From an uncultured Bacteroidales bacterium (GTDB taxonomy: Bacteria > Bacteroidota > Bacteroidia > Bacteroidales > WCHB1-69): a stretch of DNA of 64,000 nucleotides. A program made the position numbers and the translations under genes. The stretch lies in contig CAJOFD010000001.1 in NCBI GenBank assembly GCA_905233585.1, positions 44,117 through 108,116 of the forward strand. The letters run 5' to 3'. Numbering within the stretch: position 1 is the stretch's first letter; each line of letters begins with the position of its first letter. A model generated the notes under the pieces. That model was not told the origin of the DNA and made no database searches. It saw nothing but the letters and a program-made list of their open reading frames with translations. This document shows positions 49,299 through 60,468 of this stretch, one piece after another.

Positions 49299-49376
49299 TC
49301 ACTTTATCTTTAAAATAATTGAATTTATTGTTAAAATATAATGTATAAATTTAGAAATTGTCATTCAACTAAAAAA

Positions 49377-49398
49377 AGCGATACTATTGGGTATCGCT
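49377..49398 (-). terminator. Terminator downstream of gyrB
   Basis: AGCGATAC/GTATCGCT stem; A-run on left (T-run on minus). Confidence 0.75.
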
Positions 49399-49462
49399 TA
49401 TGAAAAATATGAAAAAATTTATAACAAAATAAAAACAGATATATACATTATTATTTAAGAGA

Positions 49463-51430
49463 TTAAGCATCAATATTGGCATAACGGGCATTCTTTTCGA
49501 TAAATTCTCTCCGAGGAGGTACATCGTCTCCCATTAACATAGAGAAAACATAATCGGCTTCCATTGCATTTTCTATGGTAACTTGGCGTAATATACGTTT
49601 TTGGGGATCCATAGTTGTTTCCCACAATTGGTCGTAATCCATTTCCCCCAAACCTTTATATCTTTGCACTTCAACTGCTTTACCTTGCTCTTGATATTTT
49701 TTAATCAATTCAATGCGTTCTTCGTCTGTCCAACAATAGGTGTGTTCTTTGTCTTTTTTTCCAACCATAAACAAAGGAGGAGTGGCAATGTAAACATAAC
49801 CTAATTCAATTAATTCACGCATGTGTCTGAAGAAGAAAGTTAATAATAAGGTATCAATATGACTACCATCGACATCGGCATCGGTCATAATAATGATTTT
49901 ATGGTATCTTATTTTTTCCAGATTCAATGCCTGACTGTCTTCTTTGGTTCCAATTGTAACACCGAGAGCAGTATATATATTTTTTATTTCTTGGTTTTCA
50001 AGGATATGGTGTCGCATAGCTTTTTCTACGTTCAAAATCTTACCTCTTAAAGGCAAGATGGCTTGAATTCGTACTTCACGTCCTTTTTTGGCAGTTCCAC
50101 CTGCAGAATCTCCCTCAACAATAAATAATTCACATTGAGCAGGGTCTTTACAAGTGCAATCTGCCAATTTTCCTGGAAGACCAGAACCCGACAGAACGCT
50201 TTTGCGTTGTACCAATTCCCTTGCTTGACGGGCTGCGTGTCGTGCAGTTGCCGCTGTAACAACTTTGTCTATAATACGTTTGGCTTCATTTGGGTGTTCT
50301 TCCAAATAATAGGTAAGCATTTCACCCATCAATTGGCTGACAACATTCTCGACTTCACTATTACCCAATTTGGTTTTAGTTTGTCCTTCAAATTGAGGTT
50401 CTGCAACTTTTACAGAAATAACTGCCGTTAAACCTTCACGAAAATCTGCAGGGTCAATGTCAAATTTTAATTTAGCAAATGCTCCGGAATTTTCGCCATA
50501 GGCTTTAAGTGTACGAGTCAATCCTCTACGAAATCCAGTTAAATGAGTTCCTCCTTCTATTGTATTGATATTGTTTACGTAAGAGTGAATATTTTCAGTA
50601 AAAGACGCATTGTATTGTAGGGCTATTTCAACAGGAATACCATTTTTTTCACCTTCCATACAGATAGGGTCTTCCATTAATTTTTCTTTATTAGATGTAT
50701 CCAAATAGGCAATAAAATCTTTTAAGCCATTTTCGGAACAGAATGTATCTGCATTTTGTTCTTCATCTTCATTGACTGCTCTTAAGTCTTTTATAGAAAG
50801 TTTTATTCCTTTGTTCAAAAATGCCAATTCTCTCAAACGTGCTGATAGAGTTGCATATTTATAGGTTGTTACATCAAAAATGGAATCATCTGGTGTAAAG
50901 AATACGTAGGTTCCGTGTTTGTCAGAATCGCCTATTTCTTTTACAGCGTATAGTGGTTTTCCATATTGATATTCTTGAACATAGTGTTTACCATTACGAT
51001 AAACTTCTACTTTTAAATATTTGGACAAGGCATTAACACATGAAACGCCAACACCATGCAGACCTCCAGATACTTTGTAAGACCCTTTGTCAAATTTTCC
51101 ACCAGCATGCAAAACCGTTAAAACTACTTCCAAAGCAGAACGATTTTCTTTGGGGTGCATATCGGTAGGAATACCACGTCCATCGTCTAAAACGCTGATA
51201 GAATTTCCTTCATGAATGCAGACTTCAATATTTTTGCAATAGCCAGCCAAGGCTTCGTCTATTGAATTATCAACAACTTCGTAAACTAAATGATGCAAAC
51301 CACGTTCACCAATATCACCAATATACATGGCAGGGCGTTTACGCACTGCTTCCAAGCCTTCTAATATTTGAATGTTACTTGCATTATATTCTTGTTGAAC
51401 GTTTGTTTTTTCTTCTTGAATTTCGCTCAT
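49463..51430 (-). CDS. gyrB: DNA gyrase subunit B
   Basis: IQILEGLEAVRKRPAMYIGDIGERGLHHLVYEVVDNSIDEALAGY...FIVEGDSAGGTAKKGR...MTDADVDGSHI; ORF open from 51436. Confidence 0.95.
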   Translation of the reverse strand: MSEIQEEKTNVQQEYNASNIQILEGLEAVRKRPAMYIGDIGERGLHHLVYEVVDNSIDEALAGYCKNIEVCIHEGNSISVLDDGRGIPTDMHPKENRSALEVVLTVLHAGGKFDKGSYKVSGGLHGVGVSCVNALSKYLKVEVYRNGKHYVQEYQYGKPLYAVKEIGDSDKHGTYVFFTPDDSIFDVTTYKYATLSARLRELAFLNKGIKLSIKDLRAVNEDEEQNADTFCSENGLKDFIAYLDTSNKEKLMEDPICMEGEKNGIPVEIALQYNASFTENIHSYVNNINTIEGGTHLTGFRRGLTRTLKAYGENSGAFAKLKFDIDPADFREGLTAVISVKVAEPQFEGQTKTKLGNSEVENVVSQLMGEMLTYYLEEHPNEAKRIIDKVVTAATARHAARQARELVQRKSVLSGSGLPGKLADCTCKDPAQCELFIVEGDSAGGTAKKGREVRIQAILPLRGKILNVEKAMRHHILENQEIKNIYTALGVTIGTKEDSQALNLEKIRYHKIIIMTDADVDGSHIDTLLLTFFFRHMRELIELGYVYIATPPLFMVGKKDKEHTYCWTDEERIELIKKYQEQGKAVEVQRYKGLGEMDYDQLWETTMDPQKRILRQVTIENAMEADYVFSMLMGDDVPPRREFIEKNARYANIDA

Positions 51431-51711
51431 ATTCAATTTTTTATAAAAAATAACTCAATAAAAACAAAGATACAAAAAAAAATAACGGGATTTTATTTTC
51501 TCATCTATCTTTTATTAACATATTTATAAACAAGAAAACGAATTTAATGTGTTTAAATACAAAAATATAGAATAATCTTTAAGAAATGTAAACAAAAGTA
51601 TATTTGTTTTTGTAAATTTAACATATTGATGTTGAAAAAAAGTAAAAACAAATGTCTTTTTTCAAGAAAGACTGCAGTATTTTTGCATCAAATTAAATAT
51701 TAATATTAAGT

Positions 51712-52386
51712 ATGTTACAAATGATTCTTTTACAAGCAGATGTTGTTCCACATGAAGAAAAACTGAATTTATTGTCATTGTTATTTGATCGAGGTAGTAT
51801 ATGGATTACTATTCCTTTGTTGATTATTTCAGCTATTATTGTTTATATTTTTATAGAACGATATATGACTATCAACAAAGCGGCAAAAGACGATGTGAAT
51901 TTTATGAATAATATACGTGACAATATTCACAATGGAAGATTAGATTCGGCATTAGCCTTGTGCAAGGCCACCAATACCCCCATTTCAAGAATGATAGAAA
52001 AAGGTTTGTCACGTCTTGGAAAACCATTGTCAGACATAAATGAGGCTATTTCAAATGTTGGTCAATTGGAAGTTGCTCGTTTGGAAAAAGGTATGAGTAC
52101 CGTTTCAACCTTGTCAAGCATTGCTCCCATGTTGGGTTTTTTGGGTACAGTGGCAGGTATGATTGTTGCGTTTCATGACATGGCAACCTCAGGCAATAAC
52201 CTTGAAATTGGTGATTTGGCAAGTGGAATCTATACTGCATTGATAACAACTGCCAGCGGTTTGGTAGTGGGTATTGTTGGATATATTTGTTACAATATGT
52301 TAGTGGCAAAGATAAATCATGTTGTTTTTCTTTTGGAAGCCAAAGCATCTGAATTTATGGATTTATTGCACGAACCTGTAAAATAA
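51712..52386 (+). CDS. exbB: MotA/TolQ/ExbB proton channel family protein
   Basis: LSSIAPMLGFLGTVAGMIVAFHDMA...GIYTALITTASGLVVGIVGYICYNML. Confidence 0.92.
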   Translation: MLQMILLQADVVPHEEKLNLLSLLFDRGSIWITIPLLIISAIIVYIFIERYMTINKAAKDDVNFMNNIRDNIHNGRLDSALALCKATNTPISRMIEKGLSRLGKPLSDINEAISNVGQLEVARLEKGMSTVSTLSSIAPMLGFLGTVAGMIVAFHDMATSGNNLEIGDLASGIYTALITTASGLVVGIVGYICYNMLVAKINHVVFLLEAKASEFMDLLHEPVK

Positions 52387-52392
52387 GAACTT

Positions 52393-52824
52393 ATGCCGAT
52401 ACAGTCCAAATATAAAAATAAGGTGGAATTTAATATGTCCACTCAAGCCGACTTGGTGTTTTTGTTGTTGATATTCTTTATGATAACATCAACTTTGGTT
52501 AGTCCGAATGCGGTTAAGTTGTTGTTACCCAATTCTTCAAGCAAAACAGCCGCCAAACGTAGTTTTGAAGTTTATATTGATGAACAGTTAGATTATTCTA
52601 TTTTACAAGGTAAAGATTTGGTTGCTGTAGAAGAAGATAATTTGGCTGTTGCTATAGATGAACGTTTGCAAACAGAAGCTGATGATGCTGCTGTCGTAGT
52701 TAGGGCGGATAAAAGTGTGCCTGTGCAAAATTTAATTTATGTGATAGATGCTGTTAATAATATCAATGAGCAACAACAAAAACAGCATAAAGTTATTTTG
52801 GCAACCCGTCCTGTAGAAAAATAA
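52393..52824 (+). CDS. exbD: Biopolymer transporter ExbD
   Basis: FNMSTQADLVFLLLIFFMITSTLVSPNAVKLLLPNS. Confidence 0.9.
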   Translation: MPIQSKYKNKVEFNMSTQADLVFLLLIFFMITSTLVSPNAVKLLLPNSSSKTAAKRSFEVYIDEQLDYSILQGKDLVAVEEDNLAVAIDERLQTEADDAAVVVRADKSVPVQNLIYVIDAVNNINEQQQKQHKVILATRPVEK

Positions 52825-52826
52825 TT

Positions 52827-53597
52827 ATGGAAGATTATTTGAACAATAAGGAAAATCGAAAGAACAAAATCATAGGCATTGTTACAACCATTATTGTGCA
52901 TGGTTTGGTATTGTTGTGTTTTTGTTTTTTAGGATTAACTCACCAAGTGCCACTTCCACCTGAATATGGTATTGAGGTGGATATGGGCGGCGGCGGCGGC
53001 GGTGCTCCTGAAAATACCCAAAAGATAAGTGCTCGGGTGAGTTCATCAAATGCAAATGAGAAATTGATAACCCAAGAACAAGAGGAAACAATTGCGATGT
53101 CATCGCAGAAGACATCTGCACGACAAACAGTTACCCGACAGCCTAAAACAACAACTACAACAGAACAGACTCCAAAAGAACCAGAGCCGACCGTTAATCC
53201 AAATGCTTTGTTCAAACGCAATGCAAATGCAGGAACGGGGCAGGGAACAGGTAGCGGGTCTGGAAAGGGTTCGGGAACAGGAACTGGACAAGGTAGTGAA
53301 TATGGTAGTGGCATTGGCAATTATGGCGGAGATTTTTATTTGAACGGCAGACCCGTAATAACAAAAGCCTTTCCTTCAGCCAAAAATAATCTTGAAGGTG
53401 TTGTTAAAGTGGAATTTCGTGCTGATAGAGATGGAAATGTTATTTACGCAAAAGCGGGTATAAGAGGCACAACTATCAATGACCCTCAAATTTGGGAAGA
53501 ATGTGAAAAAGCGGCCTATCGTTCTAAATTTAAAGCCAAAGCCGATGCAGACAGAGAAGAAAGAGGGGTAATAACCTATCGTTTTGTTTTACAATAA
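52827..53597 (+). CDS. TonB-like energy transducer with Gly-rich linker
   Basis: N-terminal TM, GGGGGAP and GTGQGTGSGSGKGSGTGTGQGS tracts, C-terminal GVVKVEFRADRDGNVIYAKAGIRGTTI. Confidence 0.87.
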   Translation: MEDYLNNKENRKNKIIGIVTTIIVHGLVLLCFCFLGLTHQVPLPPEYGIEVDMGGGGGGAPENTQKISARVSSSNANEKLITQEQEETIAMSSQKTSARQTVTRQPKTTTTTEQTPKEPEPTVNPNALFKRNANAGTGQGTGSGSGKGSGTGTGQGSEYGSGIGNYGGDFYLNGRPVITKAFPSAKNNLEGVVKVEFRADRDGNVIYAKAGIRGTTINDPQIWEECEKAAYRSKFKAKADADREERGVITYRFVLQ

Positions 53598-54892
53598 TGA
53601 ATTATACTCAAACATTAGCCTATTTATATAATAGTTTGCCCGTATATCAAAGAATAGGGGCTGCTGCCTATAAAAAAGATTTGAATAATACTATCGCCCT
53701 TTTGGCGGGTTTAGGCAATCCTGAAAAGAATTTGAAATCCATACATATTGCTGGAACGAATGGAAAAGGTTCGGTTTCGCATAATTTAGCCTCAATATTT
53801 CAAGAAGCGGGATTTAAAACAGGATTGTACACCTCTCCGCATTTGAAAGATTTTAGAGAAAGAATACGGATAAACGGGGAAAAAATATCTAAAACCTATA
53901 TTGTTGATTTTGTAGAAAAAAATAGGCAACTTTTTGAAAAAATACAGCCTTCTTTTTTTGAAATGACAGTAGCTATGGCTTTTTCTTATTTTGGTGAAAA
54001 AAAAGTGGATATTGCTATTATTGAAACAGGTATGGGCGGAAGATTGGATTCTACAAATGTACTGACTCCGGATTTGTCTATTATAACAAATATCAGTTGG
54101 GATCATACACAATTTTTAGGGGACACTTTAGCAAAAATTGCTACAGAAAAAGCTGGTATTATTAAACAAGGTGTTCCTGTAATTATTGGGGAAACACAGC
54201 CTGAAACAACAACGGTTTTTGTGCAAAAAGCAAAAGCTATGAATGCTCCGTTGTATTTTGCCGATAAACAAATAGATATAAAAGAGACATATACGGAAGA
54301 TACGACAAATGGCTTTTTAATGCATTTTGATGTTTTCGATCAGAAAGGTAAGGCTTTGTATAAAGATGTACAAACACCATTAACAGGTGATTATCAGTTG
54401 AAAAATTTTAAATCAGTATTGCTTGCAGCTCAACTTTTTCAATATAAGTTAGCCGATAAAATGGCGGTAACAAGAGGTATAGCCAATTGTATAACAAACA
54501 CTCAATTGCAGGGACGTTGGCAAGTGTTATCTAAACAACCTTTGACAATTGCCGATACTGGACACAATCAAGCGGGGTTATCTTATATTGTTCATCAATT
54601 GCAAACCATACAGCACGAAAAATTGCATATTGTTTTTGGTGTCGTGAATGATAAAGATTTGGGTAAAATATTGCCATTATTACCCCTAAATGCTAAATAT
54701 TATTTTTGTCAAGCCAAAATACCGCGTGCTTTAGATGCTCGAGTCTTGCAACAAAAGGCCAAACAATATGGCTTGGAGGGCAAAACTTATGTAAGTGTGA
54801 AAAATGCTTTAAGAAGAGCAAAATACCATGCCACGACTAATGATTTGATTTTTGTCGGCGGTAGTACATTTGTGGCAGCTGAAGTGATTTAA
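53597..54892 (+). CDS. folC: Folylpolyglutamate synthase / dihydrofolate synthase
   Basis: IHIAGTNGKGSVSHNLASIFQEAGFKTGLYTSPHL...IIETGMGGRLDSTNVL...GRWQVL. Confidence 0.95.
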   Translation: MNYTQTLAYLYNSLPVYQRIGAAAYKKDLNNTIALLAGLGNPEKNLKSIHIAGTNGKGSVSHNLASIFQEAGFKTGLYTSPHLKDFRERIRINGEKISKTYIVDFVEKNRQLFEKIQPSFFEMTVAMAFSYFGEKKVDIAIIETGMGGRLDSTNVLTPDLSIITNISWDHTQFLGDTLAKIATEKAGIIKQGVPVIIGETQPETTTVFVQKAKAMNAPLYFADKQIDIKETYTEDTTNGFLMHFDVFDQKGKALYKDVQTPLTGDYQLKNFKSVLLAAQLFQYKLADKMAVTRGIANCITNTQLQGRWQVLSKQPLTIADTGHNQAGLSYIVHQLQTIQHEKLHIVFGVVNDKDLGKILPLLPLNAKYYFCQAKIPRALDARVLQQKAKQYGLEGKTYVSVKNALRRAKYHATTNDLIFVGGSTFVAAEVI

Positions 54893-54958
54893 TTAACTAG
54901 GTTAAGAAAAAAATTTCTGTAGAAAACAAGAAAAACAGATTATTAAAAAGATAGCTAT

Positions 54959-55567
54959 ATGAAAATATTTTGTGTGGCAATGAATTATGTCGAACCCAAT
55001 GCAGAAAAAAAACGTTTAACCTCCGAACCCGTTTTTTTTCTAAAACCCGATACAGCACTTCTGCTTAAAAACAGACCATTTTTTTTGCCTGATTTTAGCA
55101 ATAATCTACAATATGAATTGGAAGTTGTGGTGCGTATTGGAAAAATAGGGAAGTGCATTCAACAAAAATATGCTAATACATATTATCAAGAAATTGGGTT
55201 GGGAATAGATTTTACAGCCAAAGATTTGCTTGAACATTGTCGAAAAAACGGCTTGCCATGGGAAATTTCAAAGGGCTTTGATTCTTCTGCCCCTATAGGT
55301 GATTTTTTGCCAAAAAATAAATTTCAAAATATTCAAAATCTGAATTTTAGATTATTAAAGAATGGGCAGGAGGTACAAAAAGGGAATACTTCTGATATGA
55401 TTTTTTCTATAGATGAGATAATTGAAACAGTATCAAAATATTATACTTTGAAAATAGGTGATTTGTTTTTTACTGGAACACCGCTTAGTGTCGGTCAAGT
55501 GCAAATTGGAGACCATTTAGAGGCATTTTTGGAAGATGAAAAAATGCTTGATTTTTTTGTAAGATAA
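54959..55567 (+). CDS. Fumarylacetoacetate hydrolase family protein
   Basis: EPVFFLKPDTALL...LEVVVRIGKIGK...GIDFTAKDLL...GDLFFTGTPLSVG. Confidence 0.9.
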   Translation: MKIFCVAMNYVEPNAEKKRLTSEPVFFLKPDTALLLKNRPFFLPDFSNNLQYELEVVVRIGKIGKCIQQKYANTYYQEIGLGIDFTAKDLLEHCRKNGLPWEISKGFDSSAPIGDFLPKNKFQNIQNLNFRLLKNGQEVQKGNTSDMIFSIDEIIETVSKYYTLKIGDLFFTGTPLSVGQVQIGDHLEAFLEDEKMLDFFVR

Positions 55568-55601
55568 TTTTTCTAAAAACGAATCATTTCAATATTTTTT
55601 T

Positions 55602-55610
55602 GTATCTTTG
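55602..55610 (+). promoter_or_regulatory. -7 promoter motif TATCTTTGC
   Basis: TAnnTTTGC upstream of rsfS. Confidence 0.6.
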
Positions 55611-55642
55611 CCGTTTTAAATATTAGAAAATTGAATATTTTA

Positions 55643-56020
55643 ATGGAACAAACAAACAAACAAATAACAAAAAATCAGGCTTTATTAGATGATATTGTAT
55701 TTGCTTTACAAGAAAAAAAAGCAAAAGATATAGTATCTTTAAATTTTACAAAAGTAGGGGCAACTATGTTTGATAGTTTTGTTATTTGTACAGCAACTTC
55801 CAATACACATGCAACCGCCTTGTTCGATAATGTGGCAATGTTTGTTAAACAACATTTGGGTGTTTTGCCTAATCATGTTGAAGGAGAGAACAATGCACAA
55901 TGGATTTTGATAGATTATTTTGATGTGTTGGTGCATATTTTTTTGCCAGAGGCTCGTCAATTTTACAATATTGAAGGTCTTTGGGGAGATGCCTTTAAAA
56001 CAACTTATAACGAAGAATAA
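55643..56020 (+). CDS. rsfS: Ribosome silencing factor
   Basis: KDIVSLNFTKVGATMFDSFVICTATSNTHATALFDNV...WILIDYFDVLVHIFLPEARQFYNIEGLWGDA. Confidence 0.93.
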   Translation: MEQTNKQITKNQALLDDIVFALQEKKAKDIVSLNFTKVGATMFDSFVICTATSNTHATALFDNVAMFVKQHLGVLPNHVEGENNAQWILIDYFDVLVHIFLPEARQFYNIEGLWGDAFKTTYNEE

Positions 56021-56035
56021 ATTTAGTGAAGAATT

Positions 56036-58120
56036 ATGTCAGAAAAAAATAATAACAATCCTTTTGAAAATATGGGAGAACATAAAATAAATAATGGTAA
56101 AAAACGACCATTTAACATTTATTATATATATATTTTTTTAGCAATAGCATTGTTAGTCATGGCTTTTTGGGGCTGGGGTGATTCGGTTCAAAGCATTGAC
56201 AATACACAACTGGAAAAAATGATTATTAATGGTGATGTGGAAAAGATTGTTGTTAAGAAAAACAAAGATATTGCTGAAATTTACATCAATCCTAACAAGG
56301 TAAATGAAGACACCAATTACAAAAAAGCGTTTGAACGTAACAACAAAGGCCCTCATTTTTATATGGATATTGATGTTCAAACTTTTATAAATAATGTAAA
56401 AGAGACGGAGAAAAACGCAAAAGAACGTTTTTTGTCAGGGAAAACCGATGAAGAAAAGTTGGCCGCTGAAAACGATTTTAAACCACTTCCTATTTTAATT
56501 GACAATTCAAAGGGTTTGAGTTGGGAAATGTTGTCATTTTTCTTTTTCATAGGTTTAATGATTGTCGCATGGATATTTATGTCGCGTGCCATGAGTGGTG
56601 GTGGTGGCGGCAATCATATTTTCAGCATAGGCAAATCAAGGGCAACTTTATATGACAAAGATACTCAATCTTCTATCAATTTTGATGATGTTGCGGGGTT
56701 GGAAGGTGCCAAAGAAGAGATTGTAGAAATTGTTGATTTTTTGAAAAATCCTAAAAAATATACCAATTTAGGAGGAAAAATACCCAAAGGTGCTTTGTTG
56801 GTCGGTCCTCCGGGGACAGGGAAAACCCTTTTGGCAAAAGCGGTGGCCGGTGAGGCCAAGGTACCATTCTTTTCGTTGTCGGGTTCCGATTTTGTGGAAA
56901 TGTTTGTCGGTGTCGGGGCATCGCGTGTCAGAGATTTATTTAAGACCGCCAAAGAAAAGGCTCCTTGTATTATTTTTATAGATGAAATAGATGCAATAGG
57001 GCGGGCAAGAGGCAAAAACGCCTTTACTGGTTCTAATGATGAAAGAGAAAATACTTTGAATCAGTTGCTTACCGAAATGGACGGTTTCTCTACAAATGCA
57101 GGTATCATTATTTTGGCAGCAACCAATAGGGCAGATATTTTGGATAGAGCCTTGTTGAGAGCCGGTCGTTTTGATAGACAAATATATGTTGATTTGCCTG
57201 ATTTAGAGGAGCGTAAGGCTATATTTGGTGTACATATTCGTCCTTTGAAATTGGCAAAAGATGTTGATTTGGATTTCTTTGCCAAACAAACACCGGGTTT
57301 TTCGGGGGCGGATATTGCAAATGTATGTAATGAAGCTGCATTGGTGGCTGCACGTAAAAATAAACAAGAAGTAGAAAAACAAGATTTCTTAGATGCCATA
57401 GATAGAATAATCGGTGGTTTGGAAAAACGCACGAAGATAATTTCTGCACAAGAGAAAAAAATTATTGCTTTTCATGAAGCTGGACACGCTACTGTTAGTT
57501 GGATGTTGCAATATGCAGCCCCATTGGTAAAAGTTACTATTGTGCCTCGAGGCAAATCGCTCGGAGCGGCTTGGTATTTGCCAGAGGAAAGACAAATAAC
57601 CAATACAGACCAACTTTTAGATGAGATTACAGCCACCTTGGGAGGGCGAGCTGCCGAAGATGTAATGTTTGGAAAAATTTCAACAGGGGCTTTGAATGAT
57701 TTAGAACGGACAACCAAACAGGCCTATGCAATGGTTGTTTATTATGGTTTGAATGACAAAGTCGGCAATTTGAGTTATTATGATTCATCTGGACAAAGTG
57801 AATATAGTTTTAATAAACCATATAGCGAAAAAACAGCAGAAACAATAGACCAAGAAGTTCATCTTTTGGTAGAAAAAGCCTATAACAGAGCAAAAGAAAT
57901 TTTAACTGCCCATAAAGATAAATTAGAACAATTGGCAATGCAATTGTTGGACAAAGAAGTTATTTTTAGAGAAGATTTGGAACGTATTTTCGGTAAACGT
58001 CCTTTTGAAGAACATACTATTGCTGAAAATAAAGCAAATATTTCAACAGAAGAACACCTTGAATTTTCTCAACCAGATATAACAGAATTTGATAATAGTG
58101 ATGAGAAATCTAATAATTAG
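56036..58120 (+). CDS. ftsH: ATP-dependent zinc metalloprotease FtsH
   Basis: [44 protein letters not shown]. Confidence 0.97.
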   Translation: MSEKNNNNPFENMGEHKINNGKKRPFNIYYIYIFLAIALLVMAFWGWGDSVQSIDNTQLEKMIINGDVEKIVVKKNKDIAEIYINPNKVNEDTNYKKAFERNNKGPHFYMDIDVQTFINNVKETEKNAKERFLSGKTDEEKLAAENDFKPLPILIDNSKGLSWEMLSFFFFIGLMIVAWIFMSRAMSGGGGGNHIFSIGKSRATLYDKDTQSSINFDDVAGLEGAKEEIVEIVDFLKNPKKYTNLGGKIPKGALLVGPPGTGKTLLAKAVAGEAKVPFFSLSGSDFVEMFVGVGASRVRDLFKTAKEKAPCIIFIDEIDAIGRARGKNAFTGSNDERENTLNQLLTEMDGFSTNAGIIILAATNRADILDRALLRAGRFDRQIYVDLPDLEERKAIFGVHIRPLKLAKDVDLDFFAKQTPGFSGADIANVCNEAALVAARKNKQEVEKQDFLDAIDRIIGGLEKRTKIISAQEKKIIAFHEAGHATVSWMLQYAAPLVKVTIVPRGKSLGAAWYLPEERQITNTDQLLDEITATLGGRAAEDVMFGKISTGALNDLERTTKQAYAMVVYYGLNDKVGNLSYYDSSGQSEYSFNKPYSEKTAETIDQEVHLLVEKAYNRAKEILTAHKDKLEQLAMQLLDKEVIFREDLERIFGKRPFEEHTIAENKANISTEEHLEFSQPDITEFDNSDEKSNN

Positions 58121-58913
58121 AACAATAACAGGAGTATTATTTGTAACACTGGTGGCTTGTTCCGTTTGGTTTTCTCCTACGGTGTTGTTATATATTTTTC
58201 TTTTGTTTGCATGTTGTGCCTTTTATGAATATACAACCTTACTGAAAGAGAAGAATATAAATCTATCGGTGATGTTTTATGTGGTAGCGGTTGGCTTGTA
58301 TATGTTGCCTTATTTACAACATTATCAGTTCGGAAAAATGAATTTCTTGTTGGCTACGGCTTTGTCTTTAATATCTGTTTTATTTATTGTGGAATTGTTT
58401 AGAAAACAAGAAAATCCATTTGAAGTAATTGCATTTTCGGTTTTAGGTTTGATATGGATAGTGGTGCCTTTTGCCTTAATAAATATTTTTCCTATTTATT
58501 TCGGTGAACAGTCGAAGTATTTGTTGCTCATGATGTTTATTATTATTTGGGCAAATGATACTTTGGCCTATTGTGCAGGTTCAATATTTGGCAAACACAA
58601 GTTGTTTGAACGGGTTTCTCCGAAAAAAACATGGGAGGGAACTTTGATTTCTGCCGTTTTAACCATGTTGATTGCTTGTTTTTTGCCGAAAATATTTGCA
58701 CTCAATTTAACAATAGTGCAAATGTTAGTTTTTTCAGCAATTATTATTGTAGCGGGGACATTGGGCGATTTGATTGAATCGTTGTTCAAACGTACTATGG
58801 GGGTAAAAGATTCTGGAAATATATTACCAGGACATGGTGGAATGTTAGATAGATTTGATTCTTATTTATTGGTAATTCCTTTTGTTTTATTTTATTTGAT
58901 TTTAATATTGTAA
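58101..58913 (+). CDS. cdsA: Phosphatidate cytidylyltransferase
   Basis: Multi-TM; SPKKTWEGTLISAVLT...GDLIESLFKRTMGVKDSGNILPGHGGMLDRFDS; overlaps ftsH end. Confidence 0.95.
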   Translation: MRNLIIRTITGVLFVTLVACSVWFSPTVLLYIFLLFACCAFYEYTTLLKEKNINLSVMFYVVAVGLYMLPYLQHYQFGKMNFLLATALSLISVLFIVELFRKQENPFEVIAFSVLGLIWIVVPFALINIFPIYFGEQSKYLLLMMFIIIWANDTLAYCAGSIFGKHKLFERVSPKKTWEGTLISAVLTMLIACFLPKIFALNLTIVQMLVFSAIIIVAGTLGDLIESLFKRTMGVKDSGNILPGHGGMLDRFDSYLLVIPFVLFYLILIL

Positions 58914-58918
58914 CAAAA

Positions 58919-59578
58919 ATGAAAATACATCACGAAGGTTATAAAATAATTGGTTTTTCTTTCATTGCTTTATTGGTATTGGAAGTAGTGATAATGAATT
59001 TCTTTCCTCAAACATTGGTAAGCAATATTATTGCGATAACATTGGGAGTTCTTGTATTATATTTCATTATTCGATTTTTTAGATTTCCATTTCGATGGTT
59101 GGAAGAAGACAAAAATGCGATTTATGCTCCAGCCGATGGCAAAATTGTTGTTTTGGAAGAAATAGATGAAAATAAATATATGCATGACAAACGGATACAA
59201 ATATCTATATTTATGTCACCGCTAAATGTGCATGTTAATTTTTATCCGATTTCAGGAGAGGTTGTTCAAACAGACTATTTTGCTGGAGATAAAAAAGTTG
59301 CATGGCATCCCAAATCTTCAGATTTGAACGAACATTCTGTAACAATTATTGAAGATGACCAACAAAGAAAAGTGCTTGTAAAACAAATTGCAGGTGCAAT
59401 GGCAAGACGTATTGTCTGCATCGCAGAACAAGGCGATAAGGTAACACAAGGTGAAGAATTGGGAATCATAAAATTTGGCTCAAGAGTAGATATCATTTTG
59501 CCACCTAATGTGAAAATAAACGTTGATTTGAACGATAAGGTAAAAGCAAAAGAAACGATATTAGCATTTTTTGAATAA
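58919..59578 (+). CDS. psd: Phosphatidylserine decarboxylase family protein
   Basis: APADGKIVVLEE...ISIFMSPLNVHVNFYPISGEV...LGIIKFGSRVDIILP (GS cleavage site). Confidence 0.93.
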   Translation: MKIHHEGYKIIGFSFIALLVLEVVIMNFFPQTLVSNIIAITLGVLVLYFIIRFFRFPFRWLEEDKNAIYAPADGKIVVLEEIDENKYMHDKRIQISIFMSPLNVHVNFYPISGEVVQTDYFAGDKKVAWHPKSSDLNEHSVTIIEDDQQRKVLVKQIAGAMARRIVCIAEQGDKVTQGEELGIIKFGSRVDIILPPNVKINVDLNDKVKAKETILAFFE

Positions 59579-59614
59579 TTAAATAAATAGTATAACATTT
59601 AAATTAAAAGTCGT

Positions 59615-60259
59615 ATGAAAAAAGTAATGAGCTTAGTTGCTGCTATGTTGCTTGTATGTGCAACTATTTCAGCGCAAAATGCGAAAGTGGAAACAATTGA
59701 GTTTAACAAAAAAAATGTTCAAGGTGTTAGTTTGCCTCTACCCGGTTATAGCGTTGAGGTGGTAAAAGGTGCATTGGAACAACGATTGGAAAAAGGTGTA
59801 GGTTTGAAAGGTTCAAATTCAAAAGGTTGGAGAACTTATCTTGCACAACAGTTTTTAGAAATCGGTAGTATGAATTTTGACATTTATACTATGGTAAATA
59901 CCATAGGGAAGAAAAAAGATGCTACTACTGTTGTTTATGTTTTGGTATCCAAAGGTAATGAAAATTTTGCCAATACCACCAATGACCCTGAAATTATGAA
60001 CAATACTAAAAAATTTCTTGACGGATTTCCAAAATATGTTAAAGAATATGATTTAAATCAAAAAATAATTCAACATAATAATACCTTGACTAAATTGCAA
60101 AAAGAACAAAAAGCATTAGAAACAGATAAAAATAAAATGCAATCTCAAATGAGTGATTTGGAAAAGAAAATTGCTACGAAAGAGAAAGATTTAGAAAATA
60201 AAAATAACGAAATTCAAAAAATACAAGAATCATTGAAAAATTTGCAGGAATCTTTCTAA
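59615..60259 (+). CDS. Exported coiled-coil hypothetical protein
   Basis: Signal peptide MKKVMSLVAAMLLVCATISAQ; C-terminal heptad coiled coil. Confidence 0.65.
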   Translation: MKKVMSLVAAMLLVCATISAQNAKVETIEFNKKNVQGVSLPLPGYSVEVVKGALEQRLEKGVGLKGSNSKGWRTYLAQQFLEIGSMNFDIYTMVNTIGKKKDATTVVYVLVSKGNENFANTTNDPEIMNNTKKFLDGFPKYVKEYDLNQKIIQHNNTLTKLQKEQKALETDKNKMQSQMSDLEKKIATKEKDLENKNNEIQKIQESLKNLQESF

Positions 60260-60309
60260 ATTTTTTTATAAAATATCACCAGGATAAGGATTGGGGTTAT
60301 TTATCAAGT

Positions 60310-60340
60310 AAAAAGGAGGGGGGAGCATCACCTCCTTTTT
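60310..60340 (+). terminator. Rho-independent terminator
   Basis: AAAAAGGAGG/CCTCCTTTTT, 11-nt loop. Confidence 0.75.
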
Positions 60341-60468
60341 TATAATTGATATGATTGAAAATAAAAATAATATATTATTTCTGATTGTTATAGTTATTTT
60401 GAACTTATATTTTTTATAATTTTGTTTGTCAAATCTAATTTGTTTAGCCTTGCATATAAATTTTGTCA

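Noticed and set aside
52940-53320. 126-aa minus-strand Pro-rich ORF
   Set aside because: Complement of Gly-rich TonB linker; shadow ORF.
59615-60259. Exported coiled-coil protein as OmpH/Skp
   Set aside because: Has signal peptide and coiled coil, but the N-terminal domain and length do not match Skp convincingly; left as hypothetical.
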